Assembly (NCBI RefSeq): GCF_041435215.1
Contig: NZ_CP108394.1
Span: 2,728,001 to 2,792,000, forward strand
DNA length: 64,000 nucleotides
DNA from: Streptomyces sp. NBC_01314
GTDB taxonomy: Bacteria; Actinomycetota; Actinomycetes; Streptomycetales; Streptomycetaceae
Direction: 5' to 3'
A program made the position numbers and the translations under genes. Below the pieces are notes generated by a model. It was not told where the DNA came from. It worked only from the letters and a program-made list of their open reading frames with translations, and searched no databases. Shown here piece after piece: positions 28,801 through 38,708 of this stretch (position 1 is the stretch's first letter; every line of letters starts with the position of its first letter).

Positions 28801-29559
28801 ATGCCGGGAGGCAGGCTCACTCAGCAGGAACGCCAGCAGATCGCGCTGGGGCTGGCCGACGGCCTCGCCTACGCGGAGATCGCCAGACGCCTCGAACGTC
28901 CGACCTCGACGATCACACGTGAGGTCATGCGCAACGGCGGCCCCAGCGCCTACCGCGCCGAGATGGCCCACCGCGCCACCGAACGCCGCGCCCACCGCCG
29001 CCGCCGCCAGACCACACCCCGTGAGGCGCAGGCGCCCGAGCAGGCTCACGGACGCGACGCCGAAGCCGTACGCGAGTACGAGGAGACGTTCACGACCGTC
29101 ATGATGGCCTCGGGCATGCCCACGATGATGGCCCGGGTGATGGCCTGCCTCACCCTCACCGACAGCGGCAGCCTCACCGCGTCAGAACTGGCCCAGCACC
29201 TCCAGGTCAGCCCGGCGTCCATCTCCAAGGCGATCACGTTCCTCGACGGCCAGGGCATGGTCCGCCGGGAACAGGGTGAACGCCGCCGCGAGCGCTACGT
29301 CGTCGACGACGACGTCTGGTACCAGTCGATGATGGCCAGCGCCCGCGCCATCGCCCAGATCGTGGAGACCGCCCGCCAGGGCGTCGGCGTGCTCGGCACC
29401 GGCACTCCCGCCGCCGCACGCCTGGAGAACGTCGCCCGCTTCCTCGACTTCGTCGGCGAGAACACCACCCGCGCCGCGGAACAGGCCCGCGAGGTCCTCC
29501 ACACCAAACCCCGAACGCCCGCGGAGGGCGCTGCCGAGCCCGGCTCGGACCACGGATAG
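28801..29559 (+). CDS. Two-HTH regulator (IS30-type HTH plus MarR-like HTH)
   Basis: A 252-residue DNA-binding protein. Residues 5-45 (LTQQERQQIALGLADGLAYAEIARRLERPTSTITREV) match the HTH_38 motif also found at the start of IS30-type transposases. Residues 95-180 form a MarR/GbsR-like winged helix (LTASELAQHLQVSPASISKAITFLDGQGMVRRE, ERRRERYVVDDDVW). GGAGACAG precedes ATG 28801. It is divergent from the DUF4097-DrrAB operon across a region packed with GTTGC palindromes, so it is almost certainly the repressor of that exporter and of itself. An inducing ligand is unknown. Confidence 0.88.
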   Translation: MPGGRLTQQERQQIALGLADGLAYAEIARRLERPTSTITREVMRNGGPSAYRAEMAHRATERRAHRRRRQTTPREAQAPEQAHGRDAEAVREYEETFTTVMMASGMPTMMARVMACLTLTDSGSLTASELAQHLQVSPASISKAITFLDGQGMVRREQGERRRERYVVDDDVWYQSMMASARAIAQIVETARQGVGVLGTGTPAAARLENVARFLDFVGENTTRAAEQAREVLHTKPRTPAEGAAEPGSDHG

Positions 29560-29585
29560 ACAGCTTCACGGACGGGCAGCGGCCC

Positions 29586-31196
29586 TCACGGACTTCGGCG
29601 GAAGCGGCGCAGGGCCGGGAGGGCCGGGAGCGGGCCTCCGCCGGAGGTGACGAAGGTGCCCGCGCCCTGGACTCTTCGGGGGCGTCTGGCGTCCGCGTCC
29701 CAGAGGGCGAGTTCGGGGTCGTAGGGGCCGAGGGCCACCCGGATGCCGCCCGGGGCGTCCGGGCCGCCCGCCGTGTCGAAGACGCGGACCGGGTGGGTGG
29801 GGTCCCAGGCGGGCCAGCCGGGGGTGCCGTCCGTCGCGAAGCGGACCCAGGCGGAGTGCAGCGCGTCGGCGAGGTCGCGTGGGGCGCTCCCGCCGGCGAG
29901 CCTGGCGGCGGCGGGGGTGTCACAGGTGTCGAAGACGAAGCCGAGTTCGAGGGCGTGGCAGGAGCCGAGGGCGGGGATGCCGGAGGACCATGCGAACTCG
30001 TAGAGGTAGGACCGGGCCTGGCCGAGGCGGGCGTCCGCCACGCGGTGCAGGGGGACGCGGAGAAGGTGGTCGGTGACGAGCCTGCCGACCAGGTCGGCGG
30101 TGCCCTTGTCGGGGTGCAGGTCGCGGTAGCCGTGGGGCAGCTCGGGACCGCAGCGGCAGCGGGCGCGGGCACCGGCCAGGGCGACCGTGCCGAGGCGGTC
30201 GACGCGTTCCTGGAGGCCGCCGGGGACGAACCAGAGACGGTGTTCGTCACGGGTCCAGCCCATGAGGAGGTCGACCCCGGGGGCCGCTCCGTGCTCGGTC
30301 AGGGCCTCCAGCGGGTCGGTGGGCAGCAGCTCGCCGTCGACGACGATCCCGAAGGCGGGACCGCCCAGCACCGGGCTGCTGAGGCGGCCGACCTCGGCCT
30401 GCGCCTCGACGAGAGTGGACCGGTCCACCGCGGCGAAGGCCACGGCGGTCGCCGGCACCTTCAGCCGCGTCGCCATCCGACGGACCATGCGGCGCACCTT
30501 GTCCCGGTCCAAGGCCTCCGGCGGCCCGCTCTGCAGGACGGCGCGCCGGAACAGGCCCCGCGCGCGGGGGACGGCCAGCAGCGCGCCGACGCTGATGGCG
30601 CCCGCCGACTGGCCGGACAGGGTCACCCGGTCCGGGTCGCCGCCGAACCCGGCGATCGACTCCCGCACCCACTCCAGCGCGGCCAGCTGGTCGCGCAGTC
30701 CCAGGTTGGCCGGGGCGTCCGGGAAGAGGCCGTAACCCTCCACGCCCAGGCGGTAGTTGAGGGACACCAGCACCACACCGTCGCGGGCGAAGGCGGCGCC
30801 GTCGTAGACCGGGACCGCCGACGAGCCCCGGGTGAGGGCGCCGCCGTGGATCCAGACCATGACGGGCAGGCGGGCGCCGCGGCCCGGCTCCGGTGTCCAC
30901 ACGTTCAGGTTGAGGCAGTCGTCGCCCGGCACGACGGGGTCCGACAGATAGCGGGCGAACGCCTCCGAGTACGGCGGTTTCGGAGGCGTCGGCCCGAAGT
31001 CGACGGCGTCACGCACCCCCGCCCAGGACTCGGGCGGGGAGGGTGGGCGGAACCGGCGGGCGCCGAAGGGCGGGGCCGCGTACGGGATGCCCCGGAAGAC
31101 CGCTATCCCGTCCTCGTAGCCGTCCCCGTGCTCGTACGTGCCGCGTACGGTCCCGTGCGGTGTCCTGACCACGGGGCCCTGCCGGTCTGCCGTCAT
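29586..31196 (-). CDS. Type-B carboxylesterase
   Basis: A 536-residue cytoplasmic alpha/beta hydrolase of the carboxylesterase/lipase type-B family. It has [16 protein letters not shown] at the N terminus, the oxyanion motif HGGALTRGS, and the nucleophile Ser197 in GQSAGA. The acidic member is likely in [11 protein letters not shown], and the histidine lies near [19 protein letters not shown] 31196 is preferred over an in-frame GTG at 31214 because GAGGAG lies nine bases upstream. It hydrolyses esters of broad type. It is convergent with the two-HTH regulator, 26 bases apart; no operon partners. Confidence 0.9.
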   Translation of the reverse strand: MTADRQGPVVRTPHGTVRGTYEHGDGYEDGIAVFRGIPYAAPPFGARRFRPPSPPESWAGVRDAVDFGPTPPKPPYSEAFARYLSDPVVPGDDCLNLNVWTPEPGRGARLPVMVWIHGGALTRGSSAVPVYDGAAFARDGVVLVSLNYRLGVEGYGLFPDAPANLGLRDQLAALEWVRESIAGFGGDPDRVTLSGQSAGAISVGALLAVPRARGLFRRAVLQSGPPEALDRDKVRRMVRRMATRLKVPATAVAFAAVDRSTLVEAQAEVGRLSSPVLGGPAFGIVVDGELLPTDPLEALTEHGAAPGVDLLMGWTRDEHRLWFVPGGLQERVDRLGTVALAGARARCRCGPELPHGYRDLHPDKGTADLVGRLVTDHLLRVPLHRVADARLGQARSYLYEFAWSSGIPALGSCHALELGFVFDTCDTPAAARLAGGSAPRDLADALHSAWVRFATDGTPGWPAWDPTHPVRVFDTAGGPDAPGGIRVALGPYDPELALWDADARRPRRVQGAGTFVTSGGGPLPALPALRRFRRSP

Positions 31197-31372
31197 CGCG
31201 CCCCAGCTCCTCACGCCCGCCCGCTCGTGAACCGTCGTTCACCTCAGAGCACCACATCCCTTCGCGGTATTCCGGTCGTGCCGGACCTTTGACGGCCGTT
31301 CGGGGGACGGCGCGGCCGTTCGGCGTCAGCGGCTTGCTGTTCTGCGTGCCCGGGGGCGGTGGGCGGTGGGCT

Positions 31373-32632
31373 CTATTTGGCGTACATCAGGGTGCCGAAG
31401 CCCAGCTGGTCGTAGCCGCCGCTGGCCGAGCCGTAGTCACCGCCGCCGCCCTCGGGGCGGACCTGTTCGGCCATGGCGGTGATGTACGGGACGGACAGGC
31501 CCCGGCGCCGTGCGTAGTGGTAGTGGACGAGGTCCCACACCGGGCGGAGCTGGCCCCGGCTCGTCGAGGAGACGGCGGTGTGGGTCTGCTGGGCGCAGTT
31601 CTGGCCGCTGCCCCAGGTGTAGGTGGTGAAGGGGACGTCCTGGCCGAGGTTGTACTTGGCGACGTACTGGGCGCCCTTCATGAACCGGTTGCCGTCGTGG
31701 CCGTAGAGGTCGTCGCCCTGCGACCAGGCCGTCTCGCAGAAGGCGCCCATCTGGCCGATGCCCATGACGCTGTGGCCCTGGTCGCGGCCTGCCTCCTGCC
31801 ACTGGCCGAGGGCATGGCCTGCGGAGTCGGTGTGGAGGTACGGGACGGCGTGGGCGAGGGAGCCGTTGCCCGCGCCGGTCTTGAAGTAGGTGACGGCCTG
31901 GTCGTACTTGGCGGCGTCGTCGCAGAGGATCCCGATCGCGAGGATCGAGTTCATGGTGCACAGGTCCCAGTTGGCCCAGTAGTTGGTGACGCAGGCGTCG
32001 TTGTGGGTGTTCAGGAACTGGTTGTTGAGCGGGTAGAAGACGTTGAGCATCATCGTCCTGAAGCGGTCCAGGTCGAACCCGCTGTAGCCGCGCATGAGCT
32101 CGGCGGCGTTGGCGAACTGGTGGCCGTAGATCCCGGCGGCCAGGAACCGGTCGGCGTTGCCGGTGACGCCGGTGAGCGTCGACGACCAGGCGTTGAGGAT
32201 ACGGACCGCCGCGTCGCCGTTGGCGGTGGTGCCGGCGATCTTCCAGCGCAGCGCGTTCTGGTAGGCGGCGTGGATGTCGTTGTAGAGGATGCCGTAGTTC
32301 TGGCCCGTTCCACCGCGGATGATCGTGGCCTGTGGGTTGGGCGTCCAGGTGCTCGCGGAGTGCGAGTTGGCCGTCAGACGGTTCCAGCCGGACAGCCACG
32401 GGTCGTCTCCGGCCGCCACCCGCACCTTGGCGCGGTTGAGTTCGCCGTAGGCGTGCAGCATGCCGGGGTGGGTGAAGGTGGCCGGGGCCGCCTCCGCGAT
32501 CGTGGGGGTGAAGGCGGCACCCAGCGCGAGGGCGGCGGTGAGACCGCCGACGGTCCCGAGCAGACCGCGGCGGCTCAACTCGCCCTCGTGGGCGAGGTGT
32601 TCGGGGTTCGTGTGGGGGGAAGTGCGGCTCAT
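31373..32632 (-). CDS. Secreted alginate-lyase-fold polysaccharide lyase candidate
   Basis: A 419-residue Tat-exported protein (LSRRGLLGTVGGLTAALAL, cleavage near residue 43). It has an (alpha/alpha) toroid of the alginate-lyase Pfam type: FTHPGMLHAYGELNRAKVRV, AALRILNAWSS-like helices, NYWANWDLCTMNSILAIGI and a conserved QEAGRDQGHSVMGIGQMG block carrying the likely catalytic His. It is paralogous to the N-terminal domain of the next gene upstream. The substrate is unknown. In this pectin-related setting a uronic-acid polymer such as pectate or glucuronan (PL38-like, recalled) is more plausible than alginate. Last gene of the 37850-31373 operon; GAGAGG precedes ATG 32632. Confidence 0.82.
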   Translation of the reverse strand: MSRTSPHTNPEHLAHEGELSRRGLLGTVGGLTAALALGAAFTPTIAEAAPATFTHPGMLHAYGELNRAKVRVAAGDDPWLSGWNRLTANSHSASTWTPNPQATIIRGGTGQNYGILYNDIHAAYQNALRWKIAGTTANGDAAVRILNAWSSTLTGVTGNADRFLAAGIYGHQFANAAELMRGYSGFDLDRFRTMMLNVFYPLNNQFLNTHNDACVTNYWANWDLCTMNSILAIGILCDDAAKYDQAVTYFKTGAGNGSLAHAVPYLHTDSAGHALGQWQEAGRDQGHSVMGIGQMGAFCETAWSQGDDLYGHDGNRFMKGAQYVAKYNLGQDVPFTTYTWGSGQNCAQQTHTAVSSTSRGQLRPVWDLVHYHYARRRGLSVPYITAMAEQVRPEGGGGDYGSASGGYDQLGFGTLMYAK

Positions 32633-32708
32633 TGTGCCTCTCCAATCCATGGCGGATCGGGCGGCCATGGCGAGGCGCCGGGTGCGTGCCCGTGCCCGCC
32701 GGGACCGC

Positions 32709-35700
32709 TCATGTGGGGGTGATGCTCACCTCGCTGAATCGCGCGGTGGCGTGGGTCAGCGGGCTGCGGGAGCAGACCACCAGGCCCACGTGGTAGGGGG
32801 CGTCACCGAAGCCGGGGATCTCTCCCTCGGCGAGGGGGGTGAAGGTGACGCCCCCGTCCGTGGAGACCGCTGCGGCGAAGACGGTCCCGTTTCGCTTCAG
32901 CCGCAGCAGACAGGGGGTGGTGACCGTGGCGTTGCCGGTGAAGGCCGACCGTCCGGCCACGGTCGGGCGGAGCATGAGCTGGGCGCTCGTCCCGCCGCTG
33001 ACGATCGCCCCGGCCGCCTGGTCGAACGGCGACAGCGACTTGGCCATCAGCAGCCCGACCCGGTCCGCGGTGGCCCCGGTGCGGGAGTTCAGTCGGACGG
33101 TGACCTCGCAGTCGCCGGTGATCGGCCGGCGTACGAACTGACCTGTCATCGCCTGGTTGTTGACGGTCAGGTCGATGCCCGCGCCGCGTACGACGAAGGT
33201 CCCGCCCTCCTCGTACGCGGTGCTGCCGGGGGTGCTGACGGCGACCACGCCCAGGGTGCCGAACCGCCGGTCGTCGAGGACCGGGTCGCCGAGGTCGCCG
33301 TGGGTCCAGGGGGCGGGCGGGGGTGTGCCGACGGTCAGGGTGAGCGTGCCGGTTCCGTCACCCGCCGCGTTGCCCGCGGTGGTGGTGACGGTGAACTCGC
33401 CGGTCCGGGTGGGGGTTCCGGAGATCAAGCCCGTACGTCCGTCGACGCGGAGACCATCGGGGAGTCCGCTCGCGGTGAACCGTACGGGTTCGTGCGAGGC
33501 ACGGATCAGGTGCTGGACTACGTCACCCTTGTTGGCGAACACCGTGACGGCGGAGGCGAGGTGGGGCACGGACGGGGTCGGCATCGTCGCTACGGCGGGC
33601 TTCGAGCGGGGGCCGTGTCCGCCGGTGTTCGACTTGGTGACGACGTAGTGGTACGTCCTGCCGGGGGTGCCGGTGGCGTCGGCGTGACGGAGACGGGTGC
33701 CGAAGCCGACGGCGGCGACGCCGGTGGCGATCGCCCGGTAGGGGCCGTCGGCACGGGTGCCGCGCAGCACCGTGTAGCGGGCGGAGAGGTCTGGATCGGT
33801 CCAGGCCAGCTCGACCGCGTCGGCACCGGCGGTCGCCCCGAGGTCGGTGACCCGCCAGGCAGGACGGGCCACCGACCAGACCTCTCCCCCGGCGGCCGAC
33901 ACGACGCCGACGTTGTCGAACGCCCCGGTGCCGGTCTCGGCGTACTCCTCGTCGACGCCCAGACAGGACGTGAGGACCAGTCCCGCGTGCGCGGTGCGCC
34001 CCAACTCGACCTCGGTGGAGCCGACTTCGGTCCAGTGGGTGCCGTCCGGGGAGATCGCCCCGGTGCAGCGACGGCCCCGGCGGGTCACCCGCACCCAGTA
34101 CGGGGCCCGCAGCCGGTAGCAGTCGCCCGCGCCCTCGACGTACGGGGCCTCCAGGGGTGTCGCCGACTCCGGCAGCGCGCCCAGGCCGGAGATCGGGAAG
34201 GCGGCGGACGTGGTGATGGCCTGCTGCTGGGAGGGCGGCACGGGTGTGCTGCCGGTCGCCGAGATGCCGGTCCCGCCCGACTTCCGTACGCTCCACACCC
34301 CGCTCCAGGTGTGCAGCGGCAGCCCCTGGATCAGCATCGAGGCGTGTGCGGCGTCCGCGTCGAGCGAGTCACGGAGTGTGACGCCGATCTTGGAGTACTG
34401 GGAGCTGAGCGGCCACACGATCCGTGCCGTGACCGTGCCGTCGCCGCGCAGCGGCAGATGGACCGCGTGGTACGTGTCCGCCGTACCGCTCGCCCGGAGC
34501 ACGAACCTCTCGCCGTCGAACGTGGCGGAGCCGGGGATCCGCACAGTCCCCAGATCCTGGCCTGCCCAGGGCTCGGGAAGACCGGCACAGGCGGCGACCG
34601 TGCTCGAAGTGCCGCTGTCTCCTTGGGAGTTGGTGGCGGTGACGGTGTAGTGATACGTCCGGCCCCCGCGCACGTGCGTGTCGGTGTACGTCGGCTCGTC
34701 GAGCCCGGTGGCGACCTTCTCGTACGGGCCCTCGGGTCGGGTGGAGCGCCGGACCGCGTACCCGGTGGCCCACGCCGACGGCAGCCACGCCACGGTCACC
34801 GCCTCGCGGTCGCCCACCGCCGTCACTCCGGCCGGAGGCTTCGGCGCGGGAGTCGACGCGGGGGCCGTCGCCCCGGCGTAGGCGAAGGTCCCGAAGCCGG
34901 GCAGGTCGTCGTTGCCGCCCTCGACGACGCGGGCGCCCGCCGTGCCCCGGAAGACGGCCGCCTCGGTGGCGGGGGCGTCGAGGCCGCGTACTCCGGCGTA
35001 GTGGGCGTAGTACATCTCGTAGACCGGCGGCAGGCTGCCCCGGCCGACGGCCGAGACGGTCTTCTTGACGTACTTCCCGGTGCGATCCAGGTCGGGCGTG
35101 AAGGGGACCTCGCCGCCGAGGTTGTAGCGGGCCGCGTACTCGGCGTTCGCCAGCAGGCGGTGGCCGTCGAAGCCCCACAGGTCGACGCCCTGGTTCCAGG
35201 CCACCTGCGCCGCGTCGCCCATCAGGCCGACGGCCAGCTGCTCGTGCCCCTGGTCCCGGCCGGACTCCTGGCCCTGGCCGGCAGCCGTGACGATCCGGCC
35301 CGGGACGCTGCCGTTGCCCGCGCCCGCCGCCGCGAAGCACAGCGCGTCCTCGAAGAGGACGGGCTCCTCGCAGAACACGCCGATGGCCAGCACGGTCTGA
35401 ATGGCCGTCAGGTCCCAGTTGCCGTTGGCGTACAGCATGTAGCCGGAGACCGCCGGATACCAGACGTCGAGGAACGACCGCTCGCAGCGGGCGATGTCGG
35501 AGTCCGTCCATCCGTCGTAGCCGGTGTGCCGGAGCAGTTCGGCGGCGTTGACGAACTTGAAGGCCTGCAGGCCCGCGCCGAGCGGTCCGTCGGCACCAGT
35601 GATCATCGTGAGGGAGGACGACCAGGCGTTGAGGATGTCCCGTGCCTTGTCCGCGTGGGCCCGCACGCCCGTCACGCACCACATGAGGGCGTTCTGGTAG

Positions 35701-36041
35701 GCGGCGGCCGAGTCGGCGACCGCCTGCCCCATGAAGTTGCTCGGGCCGCGCCCCCAGGACGTGACCTGGCCGGTGTTCTGCACGGTGTACGTCGACTTGG
35801 AACGGGCGTGGGCGGCGAACGCGAGATAGCCGTCGTGGATCGGCGACTTCTCGGCGACCACGGCCGCTTTCAACCGGTCCAAGTCGGCGGCGGTGTGCAG
35901 TAGGCCCGGGTGGCTGAAGGTGAGGGTCGCTTCGGTGGAGCGGGCCCACGCGGCCGTCGTGGAGGCGGACAGGAGTCCGGCTCCGGCCACGGCCGTGAAC
36001 CCGGCCGCGCCGAGGAACGACCGTCTGCTGAGGGGAAGCAC
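32709..36041 (-). CDS. Large secreted multidomain alginate-lyase-fold protein
   Basis: A 1110-residue Tat-exported protein (SRRSFLGAAGFTAVAGAG). Domain order: alginate-lyase-like toroid (about 40-385; QESGRDQGHEQLAVGLMGDA block), FN3 domain (about 400-490), a DUF1349-like/LamG-like beta-sandwich (about 500-720; YSKIGVTLRDSLDADAAHASMLI), a second FN3 (about 740-830), a putative Ig He_PIG domain (about 835-920; GLPDGLRVDGRTGLISGTPTRTG) and a second DUF1349-like sandwich (about 940-1110; DRVGLLMAKSLSPFDQAAGAIV). The accessory domains probably bind polysaccharide. It starts 15 bases after the GH28 gene and precedes its shorter paralogue by 76 bases. Confidence 0.85.
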   Translation of the reverse strand: MLPLSRRSFLGAAGFTAVAGAGLLSASTTAAWARSTEATLTFSHPGLLHTAADLDRLKAAVVAEKSPIHDGYLAFAAHARSKSTYTVQNTGQVTSWGRGPSNFMGQAVADSAAAYQNALMWCVTGVRAHADKARDILNAWSSSLTMITGADGPLGAGLQAFKFVNAAELLRHTGYDGWTDSDIARCERSFLDVWYPAVSGYMLYANGNWDLTAIQTVLAIGVFCEEPVLFEDALCFAAAGAGNGSVPGRIVTAAGQGQESGRDQGHEQLAVGLMGDAAQVAWNQGVDLWGFDGHRLLANAEYAARYNLGGEVPFTPDLDRTGKYVKKTVSAVGRGSLPPVYEMYYAHYAGVRGLDAPATEAAVFRGTAGARVVEGGNDDLPGFGTFAYAGATAPASTPAPKPPAGVTAVGDREAVTVAWLPSAWATGYAVRRSTRPEGPYEKVATGLDEPTYTDTHVRGGRTYHYTVTATNSQGDSGTSSTVAACAGLPEPWAGQDLGTVRIPGSATFDGERFVLRASGTADTYHAVHLPLRGDGTVTARIVWPLSSQYSKIGVTLRDSLDADAAHASMLIQGLPLHTWSGVWSVRKSGGTGISATGSTPVPPSQQQAITTSAAFPISGLGALPESATPLEAPYVEGAGDCYRLRAPYWVRVTRRGRRCTGAISPDGTHWTEVGSTEVELGRTAHAGLVLTSCLGVDEEYAETGTGAFDNVGVVSAAGGEVWSVARPAWRVTDLGATAGADAVELAWTDPDLSARYTVLRGTRADGPYRAIATGVAAVGFGTRLRHADATGTPGRTYHYVVTKSNTGGHGPRSKPAVATMPTPSVPHLASAVTVFANKGDVVQHLIRASHEPVRFTASGLPDGLRVDGRTGLISGTPTRTGEFTVTTTAGNAAGDGTGTLTLTVGTPPPAPWTHGDLGDPVLDDRRFGTLGVVAVSTPGSTAYEEGGTFVVRGAGIDLTVNNQAMTGQFVRRPITGDCEVTVRLNSRTGATADRVGLLMAKSLSPFDQAAGAIVSGGTSAQLMLRPTVAGRSAFTGNATVTTPCLLRLKRNGTVFAAAVSTDGGVTFTPLAEGEIPGFGDAPYHVGLVVCSRSPLTHATARFSEVSITPT

Positions 36042-36056
36042 AGTTGTCTCCTGGTC

Positions 36057-37850
36057 CTACGGGTGCCGCACGGTGAACTTGACGGACCGGGTGGCCGTAC
36101 CGGCGCTGTTGGTGGCCGAGACGGTGACTTCGCAGGAGCCGGGACGGGTCGGGACGCCGGAGATCAGGCCCGTCCTCGTGTCGATGCTCAGGCCCCTGGG
36201 CAGGCCCTCGGCGGCGAACGACGTGGGGAGTCCGGTCGCCGTCACGAGGTGGTTGAGGATCCGCTTCCTCGTGGCCGTGACCTCGCCCGCGCTGGTGATC
36301 TCCGGGGCCGTGGTGGCGGCGGCCGTGTCGGCGTCCAGGAAGCGGAGGTTCTGGACGTGCTCGTTGGCGAACATCGGGACCATGTCGGTCGTCAGATACC
36401 AGCCGGGCTTCTTCATCCTGTCGTGGACGACCGTGCCGTTGACCGTCAGGTTCTGGAAGGTCAGGTTCTTGATGGACCGGTCCGCGTCGTAGCCGGTCAG
36501 GACGGCCAGGGAGGCGTGCGTGCCGTCGTACGTCAGGTCGCGGACGTACACGTCCTCGATGCCTCGGCCCGGGGTGGCGTTGTACCGGTTGGCCATCACG
36601 CGCATGTTGAGCAGCTGGCCCCAGGTGAAGTCCTCCACCCGGACGTCCTGGATGCGGACGTTCCGGATGAGGTTGCTGTCGCCGGGGTTGAGGGCGAAGC
36701 AGCCCTGGTAGAGAACCTGCGGTTCGCGGTGCTGGAGGACGTCGATGTCGCTGAAGACGATGTTCTCGATGACCTCGGGCTGCTCGGGGTTGCCGTGGGT
36801 GCCCATGTTCACCGGGTGGGCGACGTCGGCCCACAGGGTGGAGTTGCGGACGGTGACGTTGCGGCAGTCGCCGTAGTAGTCCCAGCGGTGGGCGTAGATG
36901 GCGATGCAGTCGTCGCTGTTGCGCATGAAGACGCCCTCGATCAGCACGTCCTCGCTGCTGAACACGTCGATGCCGTCGCCCCACTGGCCGTAGCTGTAGG
37001 AGTGCAGGTTGCGGACGGTGACCTGCTGCGACTGGCCGATGGTGCAGGAGTAGCCGGTCTTGGGGTTGAGGGCGAGGATGCCGTCGATCTCGATGTTCCT
37101 GGAGAACGCCACCAGGGTCGCGGCGTCCGAGTCGTAGATGATGCCCCGGCCGAGCAGCCTGGCGTTCTCCACGTGGCTGAACTCCACCCGCGCCTTGAGC
37201 ACCGCGCCGCCGGCCAGGTACACCGTCTTCCCGCTGGGCACCTTCACCACGTTGTCGGTGACGGTGTGCATGCCGGGTCCGAAGTAGATGACGTCAGGAT
37301 CGTCCTCCTCGGGCCGCCACTTCTCGATCGGGTTGGCGTGCAGCTGGAGGTTGTCGTACAGGTCGAACGCGCCGCCGTCGGCGTCGCCGATCTCGATGGA
37401 GAGGTTGCGCGGCTCGGTGAGGCGGAAGGTGACGGTGTCGCCGTCGGCCTCGTGCGCGATGTCGTACGACAGCGGGCGGATCCGCGCCGAGGGGACGGCA
37501 CCCTTCGAGGAGGTGACCTGGACCTCCACGGTGCCTCGGAAGTCGAGGCTCGCGACCGAGGAGCTGCGGACGATGCCGGAGCCGGTCTTCTCGTTGATGG
37601 TCTTGGTCCGGGCCCGCAGCACGGGCACCGACTGCCATGCTCCGCCGGGCGTACGGGCCTTGACGGAGAAGCTCTGGTTCAGCGGGAGCCCGGCCGGGAC
37701 GGGGTACACCACGAGCCGGTCGGCCTTCGGTCCGTCGGCCGCGCTCGCGGTACCGGTGGCCGTTCCCAGCAGGGAGTACGCGGCGGCCGTGGCGCCGGCG
37801 GCCTGGAGAAGGATGCGCCGGGACAGACCGGAGCCCTGGGTCTCGGACAT
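36057..37850 (-). CDS. Secreted GH28-like polygalacturonase with C-terminal Ig domain
   Basis: A 597-residue exported protein (LSRRILLQAAGATAAAYSLLG, Tat-like). The N-terminal beta-sandwich (about 50-150) leads into a right-handed parallel beta-helix (about 160-490): VKVPSGKTVYLAGGAVLKA, NLHSYSYGQWGDGIDVFSS and RNSDDCIAIYAHRWD. The GDGID and SDDCIA Asp residues are the expected catalytic acids of GH28. The C terminus (GLPRGLSIDTRTGLISGVPTRPG) is a He_PIG Ig-like domain also present in the next gene. Likely activity is exo- or endo-cleavage of a galacturonan or a related uronic polymer. AAGGAAG lies about eight bases before ATG 37850. First gene of a three-gene operon. Confidence 0.85.
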   Translation of the reverse strand: MSETQGSGLSRRILLQAAGATAAAYSLLGTATGTASAADGPKADRLVVYPVPAGLPLNQSFSVKARTPGGAWQSVPVLRARTKTINEKTGSGIVRSSSVASLDFRGTVEVQVTSSKGAVPSARIRPLSYDIAHEADGDTVTFRLTEPRNLSIEIGDADGGAFDLYDNLQLHANPIEKWRPEEDDPDVIYFGPGMHTVTDNVVKVPSGKTVYLAGGAVLKARVEFSHVENARLLGRGIIYDSDAATLVAFSRNIEIDGILALNPKTGYSCTIGQSQQVTVRNLHSYSYGQWGDGIDVFSSEDVLIEGVFMRNSDDCIAIYAHRWDYYGDCRNVTVRNSTLWADVAHPVNMGTHGNPEQPEVIENIVFSDIDVLQHREPQVLYQGCFALNPGDSNLIRNVRIQDVRVEDFTWGQLLNMRVMANRYNATPGRGIEDVYVRDLTYDGTHASLAVLTGYDADRSIKNLTFQNLTVNGTVVHDRMKKPGWYLTTDMVPMFANEHVQNLRFLDADTAAATTAPEITSAGEVTATRKRILNHLVTATGLPTSFAAEGLPRGLSIDTRTGLISGVPTRPGSCEVTVSATNSAGTATRSVKFTVRHP

Positions 37851-38037
37851 GAGCAACTTCCTTATTTGAAAGGGGACATGAGGGCGCGTCACATGCGGGG
37901 GGACTTGGAGCGCGCGGGACTCGCGCGGGACTCGCTCGACCCCGGAGGTGGACGTCCCGGCGACGGCGAGCGTGGAACGGCCGACTCAGGGCGCCACCCG
38001 CCATGGCGCGCAGGGACACCTCACCTTCAGCAGCAAC

Positions 38038-38047
38038 AACCGGTTTC
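38038..38047 (-). promoter_or_regulatory. LacI-type box GAAACCGGTT before the GH28 operon
   Basis: Identical 10-mer to the site in front of the LacI gene at 24839, placed 188 bases upstream of the GH28 start codon on its strand. Confidence 0.45.
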
Positions 38048-38104
38048 TATCGGCCGACGGGCAGAGCTTGTGCCTGCCCGTACACCGCGTCAAGGGTGTG
38101 GGCC

Positions 38105-38118
38105 AGTTTTCGAAAACT
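38105..38118. promoter_or_regulatory. Perfect 14-bp palindrome AGTTTTCGAAAACT
   Basis: A perfectly symmetrical, AT-rich site in high-GC DNA, 255 bases upstream of the polygalacturonase start. It is a probable operator of a dimeric repressor. Confidence 0.55.
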
Positions 38119-38708
38119 CTGCGTCACCCTCGGGACATGCCGAATGCCCCCTCGGAGCCCACCGCGACCGGGGGCCCGGTAGGAACGGAGCAGGAAGCCG
38201 GTCTTGCTGTCAGAGGTTTTGACAGCCCGTGATCCGGGTCGTCAGGTTCGTTCAGGGGTGTGGGGGCGTGAGTGATGACCCGAGAATCGGTTTCCTGAAG
38301 GCGGACATGGCGCGGTTCTGCGCCGGTCCGGACGAGCCGGCTCCCGCGATCCGGAAGATCACCGGCTTCGCCGGGAAGGCGGACGCGGCCGACGGGGCGG
38401 AGCTGCGGGAGGGTCGGCCCGTGCGCCTGTCCAGGATCCGGTCAGGCATGCTGCTCTGCCCGGCTTCTGTGTACCCGATGTGATGGTTCGGCCGCCGGGG
38501 CCGCCTGCTCCGGGACGGGGTCGTACGCATCGGTATGCCGTCGCGATCGTCGGCGGCCACCTCTGGTCGGGCACAGGCCGCGCGCCTGCCCGGCAGGGAC
38601 GGGCGATCCGCGTCGCCGTCACGGTCGGCACGGCATCGGCCCGGACACGGGACGGTTCGCGTTCGGGGTCGACCGATCCCCCGGACACCCTCACGAGGAG
38701 TGGCCTTC

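Larger units (their letters stand above)
37851..38230. other. Long promoter region of the polygalacturonase operon
   Basis: No gene is supported here. On the minus strand it holds GAAACCGGTT (38038-38047) and a 14-bp perfect palindrome (38105-38118), and a short repeat GCGCGGGACTCGC is doubled at about 37909-37935. The 5' leader of the operon is probably long. Confidence 0.6.

Noticed and set aside
32460..35903. 1147-residue plus-strand frame across the multidomain lyase gene
   Set aside because: Composition is Gly/Arg/Val-rich without motifs, whereas the minus strand encodes coherent lyase, FN3, Ig and DUF1349-like domains.
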